The translations under genes were made by a program, and so were the position numbers. Positions 25,251 to 36,531 of a stretch of 64,000 bases of DNA are shown here, piece after piece (the stretch's first letter is position 1; each line of letters begins with the position of its first letter). Location: NCBI GenBank assembly GCA_001692895.1, contig KV748191.1, forward strand, positions 868,001 to 932,000, read 5' to 3'. This DNA is from Cenococcum geophilum 1.58 (taxonomy: Eukaryota > Ascomycota > Dothideomycetes > Gloniales > Gloniaceae). The notes under the pieces were generated by a model. It was not told where the DNA came from, searched no databases, and saw only the letters and a list, made by a program, of their open reading frames with translations.

Positions 25251-25706
25251 ATAAAAGCTTTATTGAGGTATAGGTTATTTCTTAATTAAATTTTACTCTT
25301 ATTTATATATTTGGTTTTCTAGTTCTCTTAGTATTAGTAAGGCAACTAGCCTTAAATTTAAATCGCGTTATGTAAAGGTTAAGATTTTCTTTAAGTCAAA
25401 GACATAAGTTCTTTTGCCCTTAAAGTCCATAGACACTAGGAGGAGTAGTTGCTAGACCTATCTGACAAGAACTCTGCCTATTTATCTTACAGCTTCTACG
25501 AGATTAAGGTATCGTGGTCCTTAAAGGTGCAACCGATATTATTCTAAAGTGGCCGCAAATTAACAAGAATAAGGTTATGCCAGTTTTCTTTCCTTTAAGG
25601 AAAAAAAGCTCTGCTTACTGATACCTTTGAAGTTTATAAATGCCCTTATTGGTTCTGCTAGGGACGGTGGTTTCTATGTCTCATACGTTAAAGAACACAA
25701 CCTCCC
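25251..25706. other. Mixed-composition spacer; possible 3' remainder of a decayed gene
   Basis: It becomes less AT-biased to the right. On the minus strand, 25,560-25,706 shows short peptide stretches that could continue the decayed secreted-protein gene beside it, but in changing frames. Confidence 0.35.
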
Positions 25707-26007
25707 TTAATATGCCCCACTCTGGCTTGGACGATCACCGGATTGGAAACAGCTAGCTAATGACGACGATATTCCTATGACCGGTCCTCCGAATGTCTCG
25801 TCGTAGCTCGCAATATCCGGCGAGAGGATCTTAGTCAGGTCTGACTTGCTCGACACGCCGCCGGTAGACCACAAGCGAAGCCAGCTCGGTGGCTTCCTCA
25901 TCACAGAGACAGGAGTGCTCAGAAGTCTTTGCCGACCAGGAAGCTTCAGGCCTTGCGACTGCAGTGGAGGCGATGAGCGCAATGAAAACTGTAGGGACAA
26001 AATACAT
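25707..26007 (-). pseudogene. Decayed small secreted protein gene (possibly NTF2-like)
   Basis: On the minus strand a methionine at 26,007 opens MYFVPTVFIALIASTAVARP, a convincing signal peptide. It is followed by a mature part with CLCDEEATELA. After about 45 residues the likely continuation (STGGVSSKSDLTKILSPDI, then SYDETFGGPVIG) lies in another frame and runs to 25,707. The layout (signal peptide, CxTDxEA-like motif, then a region with SYDE and GG) resembles small secreted fungal NTF2-like proteins, but this rests on memory of the family pattern. A frameshift or an unrecognised intron separates the parts. It sits alone between two retrotransposon fossils, so it is probably a relic of the original locus. 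Confidence 0.4.
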
Positions 26008-26009
26008 TT

Positions 26010-27147
26010 TGAGTGATGGAGAAAAGTAAGCTATAAAGTGGTTTAGTAGCTCGATTAAGTCACTAATTGTGACCAGTGGAAGGAAACTGCGGGCATTATA
26101 AACCAGCAGCCGGCGCCGTAGGCCGTCCGATTCAGTTGCCATTGAATCGTGTACAGGCTGTAGGCGCCTTTTACAAAGCGTCACTTTTCGTATATGCACG
26201 CCTCTTAAGCCAATCTAGAGGCTTTATAACTACTGTATATAGCTTGGTATCAGAGGCTTGGCTGAGCGCCCGCTGAGTTGCTCAGCTGCACGTGACCCTA
26301 ATACCCCCTGCCGATATTCGCGAATATGCACGTCGCCGCCTGCGGCCAAGTCGTGGATATACCTAAATCTCGCACACCCCCATTGGACCAGCCATGCGCC
26401 CATGCGTTTACCCCATGTTGAAAGGTCACTTATCCGCTTGCTAAGGTTACAGACCTTATCCCTTGGAACACCAATTTGCGTCCATCTGTTATCGGTAAGA
26501 ACTAGCCAATTATATCAAGGCTCCGTGATCAGAAATATGAGGTTTAGAATCTGTCAACTGCTATACAAAAGTTGTATATACACTCAATCTTTGGAGTTCA
26601 ATTGCTCTATATAAGGTAGCAAATATTTGTCTTTTCTACAGAAGGAACGCTACAAATCATACACCTAAATGAGGTCCTCGGAGCTCTCTAAGGCTTCTTC
26701 TACTTCTTACTACTACGTGGCTTGCGTGTAGTATTTGGTGAGAGCTCAGATATGGCCTTCCTAAGGCCTTTATATTGCTCTTGTGAAGTTTTATAGGCCT
26801 TAAAGCAGGCAGAACGGTTCCTTCTTTGGCCAATTGTGAATGTAAAGGGGGTTAAAAGCAGGCAGAGGCCAGGGCTATTGGGGGGGTTCTTTTGCCTTAC
26901 AATTTGGATTAACTCAATATTGGGTCTGTTTAGCAAGGTCTATATCATTAAAAGTACATTTAGAGGGCATGGTTGATAAAAATCTATTGCTTGAATCTAT
27001 ATACAATATACGCGTATTTTTGAGCTTGGTGTTCCGCACGGACCACTTTTTAGATGGACGCAGGTGTTCCATGTGATAATGGCAGTGTTACGGCTACTTA
27101 GAAAGGACGTCGATGAGTTAGCCTATATAGATTTGGTTAATTAATTA
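26010..27147. other. Non-repeat remnant between two retrotransposon fossils
   Basis: Moderate GC content without strong RIP bias to about 26,950, then AT-rich. A minus-strand frame at 26,700-26,936 encodes 78 residues with a basic end (TRKPRSSKK). It has no recognisable domain and may be the tail of a decayed transposase or host gene. The part up to 26,640 may include the old promoter of the decayed secreted-protein gene. Confidence 0.4.
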
Positions 27148-27152
27148 CCATC

Positions 27153-27446
27153 TTTCAGCCAGGCAGGTATTAAGACAAATGACGTTCGCTGACTGGTAGG
27201 TAGAGACACAGAATTGAATGAGTGATCTATCTATTAAAGGTGGCTCTCGAGGATCTATATATACACGAGGAAGATGCTAGAATAGGAAAGGAGGGAGGTT
27301 TAGGCAATAGAGATATCTACTAAGATATACGAAATACGAGGGTAAGCACTAGGGTAGTCTTACGTAGGGTACTAGGCAGCAAAGACAATTGTAAAACGAT
27401 CTAAAGCACATCCGATTTAAGCCAATAGCTACTTCCGTGGCTAATA
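27153..27446 (-). repeat. 3' LTR of copia fossil 2
   Basis: 294 bp, preceded by CCATC. It matches the split LTR at 32,398-33,711 with transitions only. Confidence 0.9.
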
Positions 27447-30400
27447 TACCCCCTTAGATCTAACGTAGAGCGTTAGAGCTGGATTACCGGAATAGGCAGT
27501 TAGGATAGACGACTTAGTAGTGAGCTTTGCTGTTATCTAAGTGTTAATTTATTAGATATCTGATATCGCGGAGCCCTACTACTTTAATAAATTTTTGATG
27601 ATTTTACTTTAAGAGAGCTTTAGTTAGTCCATCTATAGCTATCTCGCTTGTTAGTACCTATTGTATAATAAAGCTTCCGTTTTATACCTCTTGGCGAAGC
27701 CAGAATTAATAGATATCTACGTATTGGAGTTTTATAGATACTATAGGAGTCTCCTTTATTACAATCCGTACTAACTACTAATTGTCGTAATTAATAATAA
27801 CGTCCTGTTCTGGATTAAATCTAATAGCTTTAAATATCCGCACTATATGCTTAACCTCCCTACCAATATATAAGAGAGCTAGGAGTTCTGCCTTTATAGT
27901 AGACTTTATAACTACCTTTTATCTAGTTACCTGCTATGCTATAGGCCTATTAAATAAGCTTATTAAGAAGCCCTATAAGCTCCGACGTATTAGAGTATTA
28001 TTAGCAAAGCTAGTATTAGAAGCAGCTTTTAGAACCTAGTTTATCTTATACGGCGTAATAATAGAGAACTTAAGAGCGAGGTATCTAGTATTATAGAGAT
28101 AGGTGAGTAATTTATTAATCTTCGTAAGATAAGCTGGTAACGGATTTTATAAGAACTTAGCTAGCTTACTAACTAAGAAAGTAATATCTAGTTATATAGT
28201 AGATATAGGATACGTTGCAGAACCTATATGGCGTTGATATCCTTTTATCTGATTCGGCGTAGCTTCTCCCTTATACGGTGTTAATTCCTGGCCCGATAGT
28301 AGTGTAGCTAATAGCTTTAGATATTCTAGATAGTATATTAAGACTAGCTTCTTAAGATACTAATCTAGGCAGAGCTAGAGCTTTCCCTTTTATCGATCTT
28401 ATATAACACGAGTGTTTAGGAATAACGTAAATTAAGGTATTTAATGTATCTTAAATCGATCTTATAGCTGCTTTAGGATGTCCTCTATCTATTAATAACA
28501 GCTCGGGTGTTCTATAATTAGGATATTGTTAACGTAGAAGAATATAAAGATAGGTTTAGTAGGGTGTATATAGAGATACAGCTTATCCAGTATAGCTTTT
28601 AAACCTATACTTCGCAGAGTAGCAGATATTTCTAAAAACTATAACTTTAGAGATTTCTAAAGTCCGTATATTGCCTTTCTAAGACGAAGAGAGGATCTAG
28701 GCGGTAGGTATATACCCTTAGGGGGAATAAGGTAGACCTTATCGTTAACTAAGGCATTAATAAAGGCGTTAACGGCGTTAATCTGTATAACGTCTAGGTT
28801 AAAGCTAGCGATAAGAGCGTAGAGCAGACGGAAGGTCCGATAGGCTGTTGTAATAGCTTTAACCTCCTCTTATAAGACTACTTAAAGGTCTTTATAGATA
28901 ACTAGACGAGCCTTAAATCTTATAATAAAGCTGTTTAAATTTTCCTTATAGGTAAAGACCTATATAGTAGGAAGTTAATAAACCTTTTTAACTAGCCGTA
29001 CCTCGTCCTAGGTATGTTTTCCTATTAAGGCCTTTATCTCAGTATAAGCAGCTACTTTAAACTCTATAGCGTACTTATAATTAAGCATCTCTTTCTATAA
29101 CTTTAGTGGTGGTAAAAAATCGTCTTAATATCTGTACGTCTTTATAGCAGTAGTATAAAAAGCATAAGCTAATGGTATTGTATCTAGATTAATAATATTA
29201 TTACTGTTATTAATTTAAACTATAAAGGCTTATTATTATAAATCCTAATTAGGCATATCTTTCTTTTTTACTATAGGCCGCTTTTTACAGCTAGAATGTC
29301 TCTTACCCCCTAATAATAAGCCTGCTATTATTTAAGGTTTGGAACGAGGTATAGGATCTATAAATAGTAGTTTAGTGACTTTAGAAGATAACTAAGTGGT
29401 AGATAATATCTGTTAAGGCGCCAAAGGTATAGATAGCCTAGATAGTTCTAGAGTTAGCTCTAGGGTAGGTAGCTAACGGAGTTCTTCTATTAAGATCTAA
29501 ATGCTTTTTAATATAGGAGTAATGTTAATATTTACTAAATATGGCAGTTTTATATCTAGTTCTTTGTTAAAGTTCTCTATTTAGTTCTTACTTCTATCTT
29601 AAAGATTATCTAGTAGGTTCTAGACTTACTAAAAACAATCCTTTTAAGCCTATAAGATAATGAGGTGTTCTAGTATTTTAGGAGACTAATATCTCTTTAA
29701 CTTATTAATTTATATATTACAAGATCGGATAATATGGTTAGTTGTTAGTATCTATATCCTATAGATATTTAACGCTTTTATACTAACGAGATAACCTATT
29801 TAGGCTTATAGCTTAAACTTTACTTTTCTAGGAATACCGTATTTAATAAGTATATAGGTTAAAGATCTAGCTATACAAAGTCCTGCTAGCCATGGCTTCC
29901 GTTTATACAGTATCTTAAATAGGGTCTTTTAGTTAATAGACTTAATAGGAGTTTAATTAAGTAGAAATACTACGAGGAGTATAAACTCGGGCCATAGATC
30001 TACGGGTAACTTTGCTTTAATAATAGCAGTCCTTAATTATTTAGAAATGGCTCTCTCTAACCTCTCTACAGGTCCATTTTAAGCTAGGGTATATAGCATT
30101 AATTACTTAATAACACCTCCGTTAAGCTAGATAAGGTTCTTTACCCTTACCCCTATACCTTATTCCTTATCCATATACTAAATACGGATACCTTAAGTAT
30201 TAAATTTCTTCGTAAATGCTATTATTAATTTAAAGAGTGGAAGTAGTGTCTCTTACTTATAGTTTTTAATAGGAAAAGCATAATAGTACTTTATATAGTT
30301 ATACTAAAAATAAGCTATATACGTGTCTCTATTAAACCCATCTTGTTCTATAATAACATTAAAGTAAACACGTTTAAAAGGGTAAGTTCCCTTTACGGAT

Positions 30401-32397
30401 ATTCTATAAGATGTTTACTATATTATCTTTCCTAGAACATATAGTTTATAAAGTAGTACACTATATAGAGTTCTTCCTCTGTCCATCTTAACCACTTTAA
30501 CTCCGTCTAATATAGTTAGCAGATAATTTACTAACTCTATATTACAGTATAGTAAGCGTTAATACTATACTTTATATATTAAGGTCTTAAAGAATCTAGT
30601 AGATATAGCGTAGGTAGTAGGAGTAGGTAGTAAGCAGGCGATAATATTAATAAGGTAGAGACCTCTGTATTCTATAAGGTTTCTAAATAGGCTTCCATTA
30701 TCTTTATAGCGTAGATAGTTTATAAATTAGTCTATAATTACTCCAACCTTACAGAGCTTTACTGCGGATATTAAATTAGTATAAAAATACGGAGTATATA
30801 CTATGTTCCTTAATATCAGATACCAAATTAGACGTTATTTACCTACCTTAAGGGCCAAGTTAATATTACTATATCCATAGATTTCTACCCTAGAATCTCC
30901 AGCCGTTACTATAGACCTGCTTGGCTTAAAATCACGGAAGTATCTAATATCGTTATAGAAGTGGGTATCTGCTATAGTATTGTACCCCCAGGCATTAATT
31001 AAGGACAGATCTGGATATTCCTGCGATGATAATAATAAGTAGGATGTTGTTATAGCCGCCGCTATAGCTCGAGGTCGGTCTAGATCCTTAATCTTTTTAG
31101 TAGTAGATAAAGCTAATAGAGACGTCCTTAACCTAGGACCTTCCTTCTTAATCTACTTAAGCCTCCTATTATAATACTACTTGTTTATTAGGACCTTAAG
31201 CCATTCTTAATACTTCCTTAAATACTTATTATTTAGTATAAAGTTTATACCTTAAAGAGACTAAAACAATTGCTTGCAATTCCTTAACTTATAGGGTAGA
31301 CCATAAGCAAAGCACTTTAACTTAGGTAACTAAGAAGGTGCTAGGGTAGTAGACGTTATAGGATCTACAGCTAGCTGCCCTAAGAGTATAGCATAGGCGT
31401 TACGTCCCGTATTCGGATGCTTATAGAGGAGGTTAAATTCCTTAATTATTGTTAACATTTTAAGCTTCTTTAACCTCTTTGCTACCTTTTAGATAAAGGC
31501 ATAATATAGAGCTGGATAGATCTCCTTATAGTCCTAGATAAAGGCTCGTATAACGCTGCCTTTTATTACCTCTATTAACCCTTCCTCTAGCTCTTCGCCG
31601 TTTTATATAATAGTAATATAAAGCTAAAGCCATAATTCTAGAGTCTGGTGTTTAGGCCCTTATTTCCGTTTCTTAAGATTATTTAATACCATTTACTACA
31701 ATATAGCTTAAGATGGCTTTGCTACCTTCCTTAGCTATCTTATAATTAAATATAGTATAGTAAGATTTTTAAGATACCCTAAGAAGTTGGTGCCTATAGT
31801 GGTATATAAGAGTGCTATAAACATATGGAGCTTTTCTTCCCGCTTTAGGTAGTCCTGTCATTAGAGCTTATAGAGCTTAAAGAGCATTCTCTATATCTCT
31901 AGAGATTGCTAAGTTTGTTATCCTTAACTTAATAACCTAGGTATAGCTATTCTAGTAGATAATGGAGTTGCTACTGGAGCTGTAGGAGCCGCTACTAGTG
32001 CTACAGGAGCTACAGGATCCGCTGCTGGTGCTGCAGGATCTACAGGTGCTGCTGCAGGTGCTGTAGGAGCTGCTACTATCGAAGGTATAGCTGGCTCATT
32101 ATTTTCTTTAATTTCGTTCTCCGTCTTATCTAGGTTAATATAGTCCCAAATCTTCACAAAACTTGCTTCTTAGCGGATAAATTAAAACTATATAGGCTAG
32201 CCTTTCTGGGTTAGCAAAAGAGGGTTTATAGAGTCCTTAGTTGCCATATTAGCTTTTATTTTAAGGTTATATAAAGAGACGCGCTTACGCATAAAGCACG
32301 CGATATTTCNTAACGAACTATACTTAAAGAGGCTTAGTAGTAGTCGTCTAGCCACTAAGATCTCCCTAGTGCTTAGAAGGTTACTAGGCTTATAACT

Positions 32398-33711
32398 TTT
32401 AGCTAGGCAGGTATTAAGACAAATAACGTTCGCTAACTGGTAGGTAGAGATATAGAATTGAATAAGTAATCTGTTTATTAATAATAATAAATTCAATTTA
32501 CCGTCCGACCCGGTCCCCCTAATGGGTCCACGCAGACTAATTCCTATGGTAAAAACTCAATATACACACTGAGAAAAACCCATTTTTGGGTGAACAAAAA
32601 ACCCCCAAGGGAAACGTAAGAGGTAATACTTCCAGATAGCATTCGTACTACATCAACGGGGGGAAAAACACCGTCAGGTTACTGCTCAGAGGCCCCTAAG
32701 GAAGGTGTCTTGAATGCCTGTCTTGCCCTATCTGCCTTTTAAACCACTTTCCCTATCTATTATTGCCTATGTGGAATTATATACCTGCCCTTCCCCTACT
32801 CCGCCCTATATGTATACATATATGCTACTTATAGCTTCCCTACTTACAGCATAATCTAATCTTATTATTATACCTTCTAGTATAATCTACTGCCCTCCTA
32901 TATAATGCATTTATATCCAGTCCTGTATAACCTTTTTTAAAACTAAAACAACGGGACAGTAATCGGTGCTAGGTATCTTTTCCTAGGGCCCCAACCTAGG
33001 TCCTTTATAACACAAAGGAGAATATATACCGCGTGCGGCAGGTCCAAGCTGTTAGGTAATAATAAAGGCGGGTGGATAAGAGGCCTTAAAAGGTAATGGA
33101 CGAGAGGCTTTCGGAAGGTAGGTGGATAAAGAGGCTCATCGCGGGCTTTAGCCTGCAAGGCGTACGTATATACTATATAGGGTCGTGCAGCATGGCGTAC
33201 CATGCTGTGTAGAAGGAGGACGCCGATTTAGATGCCGTGATTTGAGCAGGTCAACCGTATGTGAAGACGAGTTGGTCGTGTTCCTGAGGCCTTGTTGGGG
33301 CTCACCCTCCCAACAGAAACTTCTTTCTTCGCGATCACCCGTCGCAGCGCCAGCGGTGCGCAGCCGTACGGACGTCTCTGCGTTTGCTCTGGTAGTNTAT
33401 TGACACGATCCTAACGGAACATCAATAGTACTGCCAGGTTCCCGGGCTCCACCGCGTGGAGGTGCAGAGGCCGATTTCATGAAGCCCTAATCTGTTTATT
33501 AAAGGTGGCTCTTAAGGATCTATATATATACAAGGAAGATGCTAGAATAGGAAAGGAGGGAGGTTCAGGCAACAGAGATATCTACTAAGATATACGAAAT
33601 ACGAGGGTAAGCACTAGGGTAGTCTTACGTAGGGTACTAGGCAGCAAAGACAATTGTAAGACGATCTAAAGCACATCCGATTTAAGCCAATAGCTACTTC
33701 CGTGGCCAACA
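32398..33711 (-). repeat. 5' LTR of copia fossil 2, split by an insertion
   Basis: The LTR halves 32,398-32,481 and 33,488-33,711 flank a 1006-bp insertion. The shared 15 bp TAATCTGTTTATTAA is the insertion's target duplication. Confidence 0.9.
32482..33487 (-). mobile_element. 1.01-kb SINE-like element, copy B
   Basis: Minus-strand relative of copy A, inserted in an LTR and bordered by the 15-bp direct repeat TAATCTGTTTATTAA (32,467-32,481 and 33,488-33,502). On the minus strand it begins near CATGAAATCGGCCTCTGCAC and ends in a TTATTATTAT tail beside the repeat. Its left part is AT-richer; its 5' part is GC-rich and CpG-containing. Because the pre-insertion LTR length is recovered exactly, the limits are secure. 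Copies A and B are clearly diverged, so they are not a recent duplication. No ORF over 110 codons is credible. Confidence 0.72.
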
Positions 33712-34357
33712 CCATCAACTATGCCTTCCAATCGTACTTCCAACACCTGCGACCCTAATTACGCGCTAGCACCATACTACCACTAATTACAAATAGGCAC
33801 ATTACTGCCCTCTAGTTTAACCTAATGGCTCGCATTTCCATCCGACGGGTCATTACCCCCCTGTAAATATACAACCTGTAGCCACTGTACGTAAGCGATA
33901 TCCCTTAACCCGTTAAAATGGGCACGCAGGTTATTGATAAGAACCCACGAATCAGATTAGCTTGACCTGGTGTCCATACTTACGCGTTGTTCTGATTCTT
34001 GTGTTCGCGCACTGGCCTTCTCCTCTGCCTGCCTAAACGGGTTAAGGGATAGTTTGGGAGAATATGATCGTTAAAGTTTGCAGTTCCCTAAAGCTAACAA
34101 TTTCTGCCTGGATTAGATCCATGGTAGATGTTGCAAACTTTGCAACATCTTCTATATAACTCGCACCTATTGTCTTCCATTCTTCAGACACTTTGCCTTC
34201 CACTCTTCAGACACTTAAACTGCTGAACATTAGAAATCGGTAAGCTTTTCCTGGAAACATGGCTTTTGATTGTGTTTACGAAGCTTAAACTTACCCAGGT
34301 CTCTATTATATTGTCGCCAACGTCCATATTCAACAGCCTATTGCCACTTTCGTTACT
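33712..34357 (+). promoter_or_regulatory. Edge of the repeat island and upstream region of the F-box-like gene
   Basis: Base composition changes sharply here from AT-rich repeat to gene-like sequence. It contains a 153-bp MITE (33,899-34,051). A pyrimidine-rich stretch with two near-identical TCTTCAGACACTT copies (34,180-34,220) lies 140-180 bp before the start codon. Confidence 0.5.
33899..34051. mobile_element. 153-bp MITE with perfect 16-bp terminal inverted repeats
   Basis: TATCCCTTAACCCGTT at 33,899-33,914 and its exact complement at 34,036-34,051. The outer TA at each end fits a TA target duplication of the Tc1/mariner/pogo type. The inverted similarity continues imperfectly inward (GGCA..GCAGG). 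It contains no coding potential and lies 307 bp upstream of the F-box-like gene. Confidence 0.75.
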
Positions 34358-35275
34358 ATGGCCCTATCGCTTCCGGACCTTCCAGTAAATCTTATCTACC
34401 GTATACTTAACTTCATTCCGAGCAAAGAAAACGCGATTATACAAGTTCACGAGACGTGCAGAGCCCTAGCACTCAAAACCACAGAACTCTTCGCAAGGAA
34501 CTACTTCTCATCGGGTTCATGGCGCCTAACGCGAAGAACTGTCTCAGCTCTTACTGGAATTTCGAAGCATAAATATTTAAATCCAGCTTTAAAAGACATT
34601 ACACTTTTCCGATATACCAACGAATATGAAGATGGCTTGAGATACTCGCTGGCTGAAGGGATTGATATTAAAGAACTTGGCCAGAGCCTACAAACATTAG
34701 CGAACCTACGGTCACTTAATCTGGCGGATTTCAACTTCAGAGATACCGAAAAATTTCTCGGCGACCTGCTTGCTACGTTATCGCTTCCCTCAATAACTGA
34801 CTTTGGGCTATTAAAAGTTCTCGTACACGCCAGTGACATTGGAAAATTTATTACTCTGCACAGTAACACCATCAAAACTGTTGTGTTTGATGAACTAGAC
34901 CTTATTGCCCCAGCGAAGGGCGCTTGGTCTGGGCTCTTAAGTTCCTTGACTTGTCTTAAAGATGTAGAGCTCATTCACATTCGTAAGCCACTAAAATGTG
35001 GCATTTACGTCAGATTCGAGCCTGAGGACGAAGAAGATCCTACATTCCACAGATACGTAGAGCTGGACACGAGATATGACGAATGTGGCTGCAACATGTG
35101 CCAAAAATACTCCGATTTACACTGGAGCTTTGCGGAATATAGACTAGGCACGGATGCAGAGAAGGAGGATTGGACCAGAGGACTTGAACTTATGGTGGCT
35201 GGAAGTAGAACTGTTGATTTTGTGTGCAGTTATGGTAAAGACTGGCGTATGGTCAAACGGGGAGGTCAAGCATGA
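34358..35275 (+). CDS. F-box-like protein
   Basis: An intronless frame of 305 residues. The N terminus reads LPDLPVNLIYRILNFIP, followed by HETCRALA about 15 residues later. That is the spacing of an F-box, which binds Skp1 in SCF ubiquitin ligases. The rest has weak leucine-rich spacing (LRSLNLADFNF, LSLPSITDFGLLKVL, LTCLKDVELIHI at about 115-210), as in fungal F-box proteins with degenerate LRRs that choose substrates. A CGCNMCQKY cluster near residue 248 is unassigned. The start has a good context (ACTATGGCC) and directly precedes the F-box. It is the first intact gene beside the repeat island. A repeat begins 13-15 bp after its stop and probably forms its 3' UTR. The substrate is unknown. 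Confidence 0.75.
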   Translation: MALSLPDLPVNLIYRILNFIPSKENAIIQVHETCRALALKTTELFARNYFSSGSWRLTRRTVSALTGISKHKYLNPALKDITLFRYTNEYEDGLRYSLAEGIDIKELGQSLQTLANLRSLNLADFNFRDTEKFLGDLLATLSLPSITDFGLLKVLVHASDIGKFITLHSNTIKTVVFDELDLIAPAKGAWSGLLSSLTCLKDVELIHIRKPLKCGIYVRFEPEDEEDPTFHRYVELDTRYDECGCNMCQKYSDLHWSFAEYRLGTDAEKEDWTRGLELMVAGSRTVDFVCSYGKDWRMVKRGGQA

Positions 35276-35287
35276 GAACTCTGTAGT

Positions 35288-35545
35288 ATTGCAAGAGGCT
35301 CTAGAGCCTCACTATATACACCAGATAGGTGGCGAAAAGGCTGACGACGACGACGTCGTCACTTAGTCAGTAATAGGTAATGGAAATAGGTAATGAGACA
35401 TTCGATGAGACTTACGATTAAGAAAGAGGGTAATTAGTCATAAGTTAAGACGCAACTGAGACATTGTACGTAAAGCCGATCTTGGTCGACAGATCTTAAT
35501 CCATAACTCGTGGCAACATCTCTTCTACAGATTCCAGCTAGAGAA
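35288..35545 (+). repeat. Palindrome-bearing dispersed repeat, copy 1
   Basis: It shares with 43,230-43,437 (inverted) the core GCAAGAGGCTCTAGAGCC, followed by TCACTATATACAC, TAGGTGGC and AAAGGCTGACG. More weakly, AGGTAAT..AAA, AGGGTAATTA and TCGACAGA also match. GAGGCTCTAGAGCCTC (35,295-35,310) is a perfect palindrome. The outer limits are approximate. Confidence 0.65.
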
Positions 35546-35987
35546 TCGCCTGTTTTCGTGAATCGCAAAGAGTGAAGAATCAAGTGCGGTTTATAGTATC
35601 CCTTTCCACCCTTTTTAATAGCTTTTCAGGCGTAGATGGGGCCATATCATGGTGTTGAAGTTGTTGAGTTGCTTTGGTCGCGACGCGCTCGCGCCCCGCG
35701 GACCTGATGATGCCACCCCGTGCATGTTAAGACCCTAGCAACATAAAGAGTATCGCGGGTATTGAGTTTTTCTAAGGGGGCAATAGTAGGGAGCTGGGGG
35801 GGGCTAGGGGGGCGAATTTGGCCGCCCTCTACTCCGTACTCGCGGTGGGGGGGCAGGGCCTCGCAGCGATACATGTAAGATAGAATTGATAACTAATTCT
35901 CTCAGCTTGCGTATTGGTGCTATAATCTATATAAGATTCTCTTAGGAGAGATTTCCTAGGTCGTGGATGGTCCTTGTCAGCGAGGAG
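35546..35987. other. Intergenic spacer, partly GC-rich
   Basis: It includes a CG-rich block (35,675-35,705) and several G runs. There are no credible genes. Confidence 0.5.
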
Positions 35988-36419
35988 CTAGGCGAACTCG
36001 GCCAACTCTCCCTCGCCAGCATCGTCTGAATCAGCGTCTGGAGCATCCGTCACGTCCGTCACGTCCGCCTCGTAGCCCGCCTCATCTTCCAACCCGGAGT
36101 CCTTCTGCGCCGGGCCTTGAGAAGAGCGAGGACTGTCTGATGGGCACCAACCCGTTTTGGTCCGAGCCTCTGGTAGGATGTCAAAGAGGGGGTGTGTGAA
36201 GTGGAGCAAGTATAGGAGTAGGACAAGGATGAGGACGAAGAAGGGTGAGAGGCGATGGAGAAGACCGGCCAGCGAGAGGAGAGTGGGGTGGGTTGAAATA
36301 AGAAGGGGAGGTGAGGAGAGGTGAGGAGAAGGGATAGATGAAGCTTCTTGAAAGAAGAGGCCAACAGATAGAGAGGGCGGTAGGAAGGCCCTCTTCGATA
36401 GCTGTTTGAGACGAAACAC
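35988..36419 (-). CDS. Possible small membrane protein, uncertain
   Basis: A 143-residue minus-strand frame. A hydrophobic stretch (LSPFFVLILVLLLYLLHF, about residues 57-74) could span a membrane. It is followed by an acidic C terminus rich in Asp and Glu (DADSDDAGEGELAEF). The first third is low-complexity Ser/Pro/Leu, and two other minus frames are open over the same purine-rich DNA. It may therefore be a chance ORF or the last exon of a lost gene. I recognise no family. Confidence 0.25.
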   Translation of the reverse strand: MFRLKQLSKRAFLPPSLSVGLFFQEASSIPSPHLSSPPLLISTHPTLLSLAGLLHRLSPFFVLILVLLLYLLHFTHPLFDILPEARTKTGWCPSDSPRSSQGPAQKDSGLEDEAGYEADVTDVTDAPDADSDDAGEGELAEFA

Positions 36420-36531
36420 ATGCGGTAAGGATTAGCGCTAAGGGTGGCAGATTTACCGCAGAAAACGACGTCACAAACCGCCAAAAACGGGGGTCATTAT
36501 GCCGTCGGATCTTTTAAAGTAGTTAATTTTA

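Larger units (their letters stand above)
27153..33711 (-). mobile_element. Ty1/copia LTR retrotransposon fossil 2
   Basis: A minus-strand copia element bounded by CCATC duplications (27,148-27,152 and 33,712-33,716). LTRs start TGTTGGCCACGG on the minus strand: 3' LTR 27,153-27,446 (294 bp) and 5' LTR 32,398-33,711, which is 293 bp once a 1-kb insertion and its duplication are discounted. The reverse transcriptase lies near 28,440-28,600 with a YVNNILII box, RNase H to its left and gag to the right. LTR differences are roughly 19 in 294, all transitions, fewer than in the other two LTR fossils here. It is broken throughout, with many breaks. A purine tract borders the 3' LTR. Confidence 0.9.

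Noticed and set aside
26258-26614. 118-residue plus ORF
   Set aside because: No domain or signal; overlapping frames on both strands and the position upstream of the decayed secreted-protein gene suggest chance.
31924-32157. 77-residue minus ORF rich in Ala/Pro
   Set aside because: It is part of the gag end of copia fossil 2, not a host gene.
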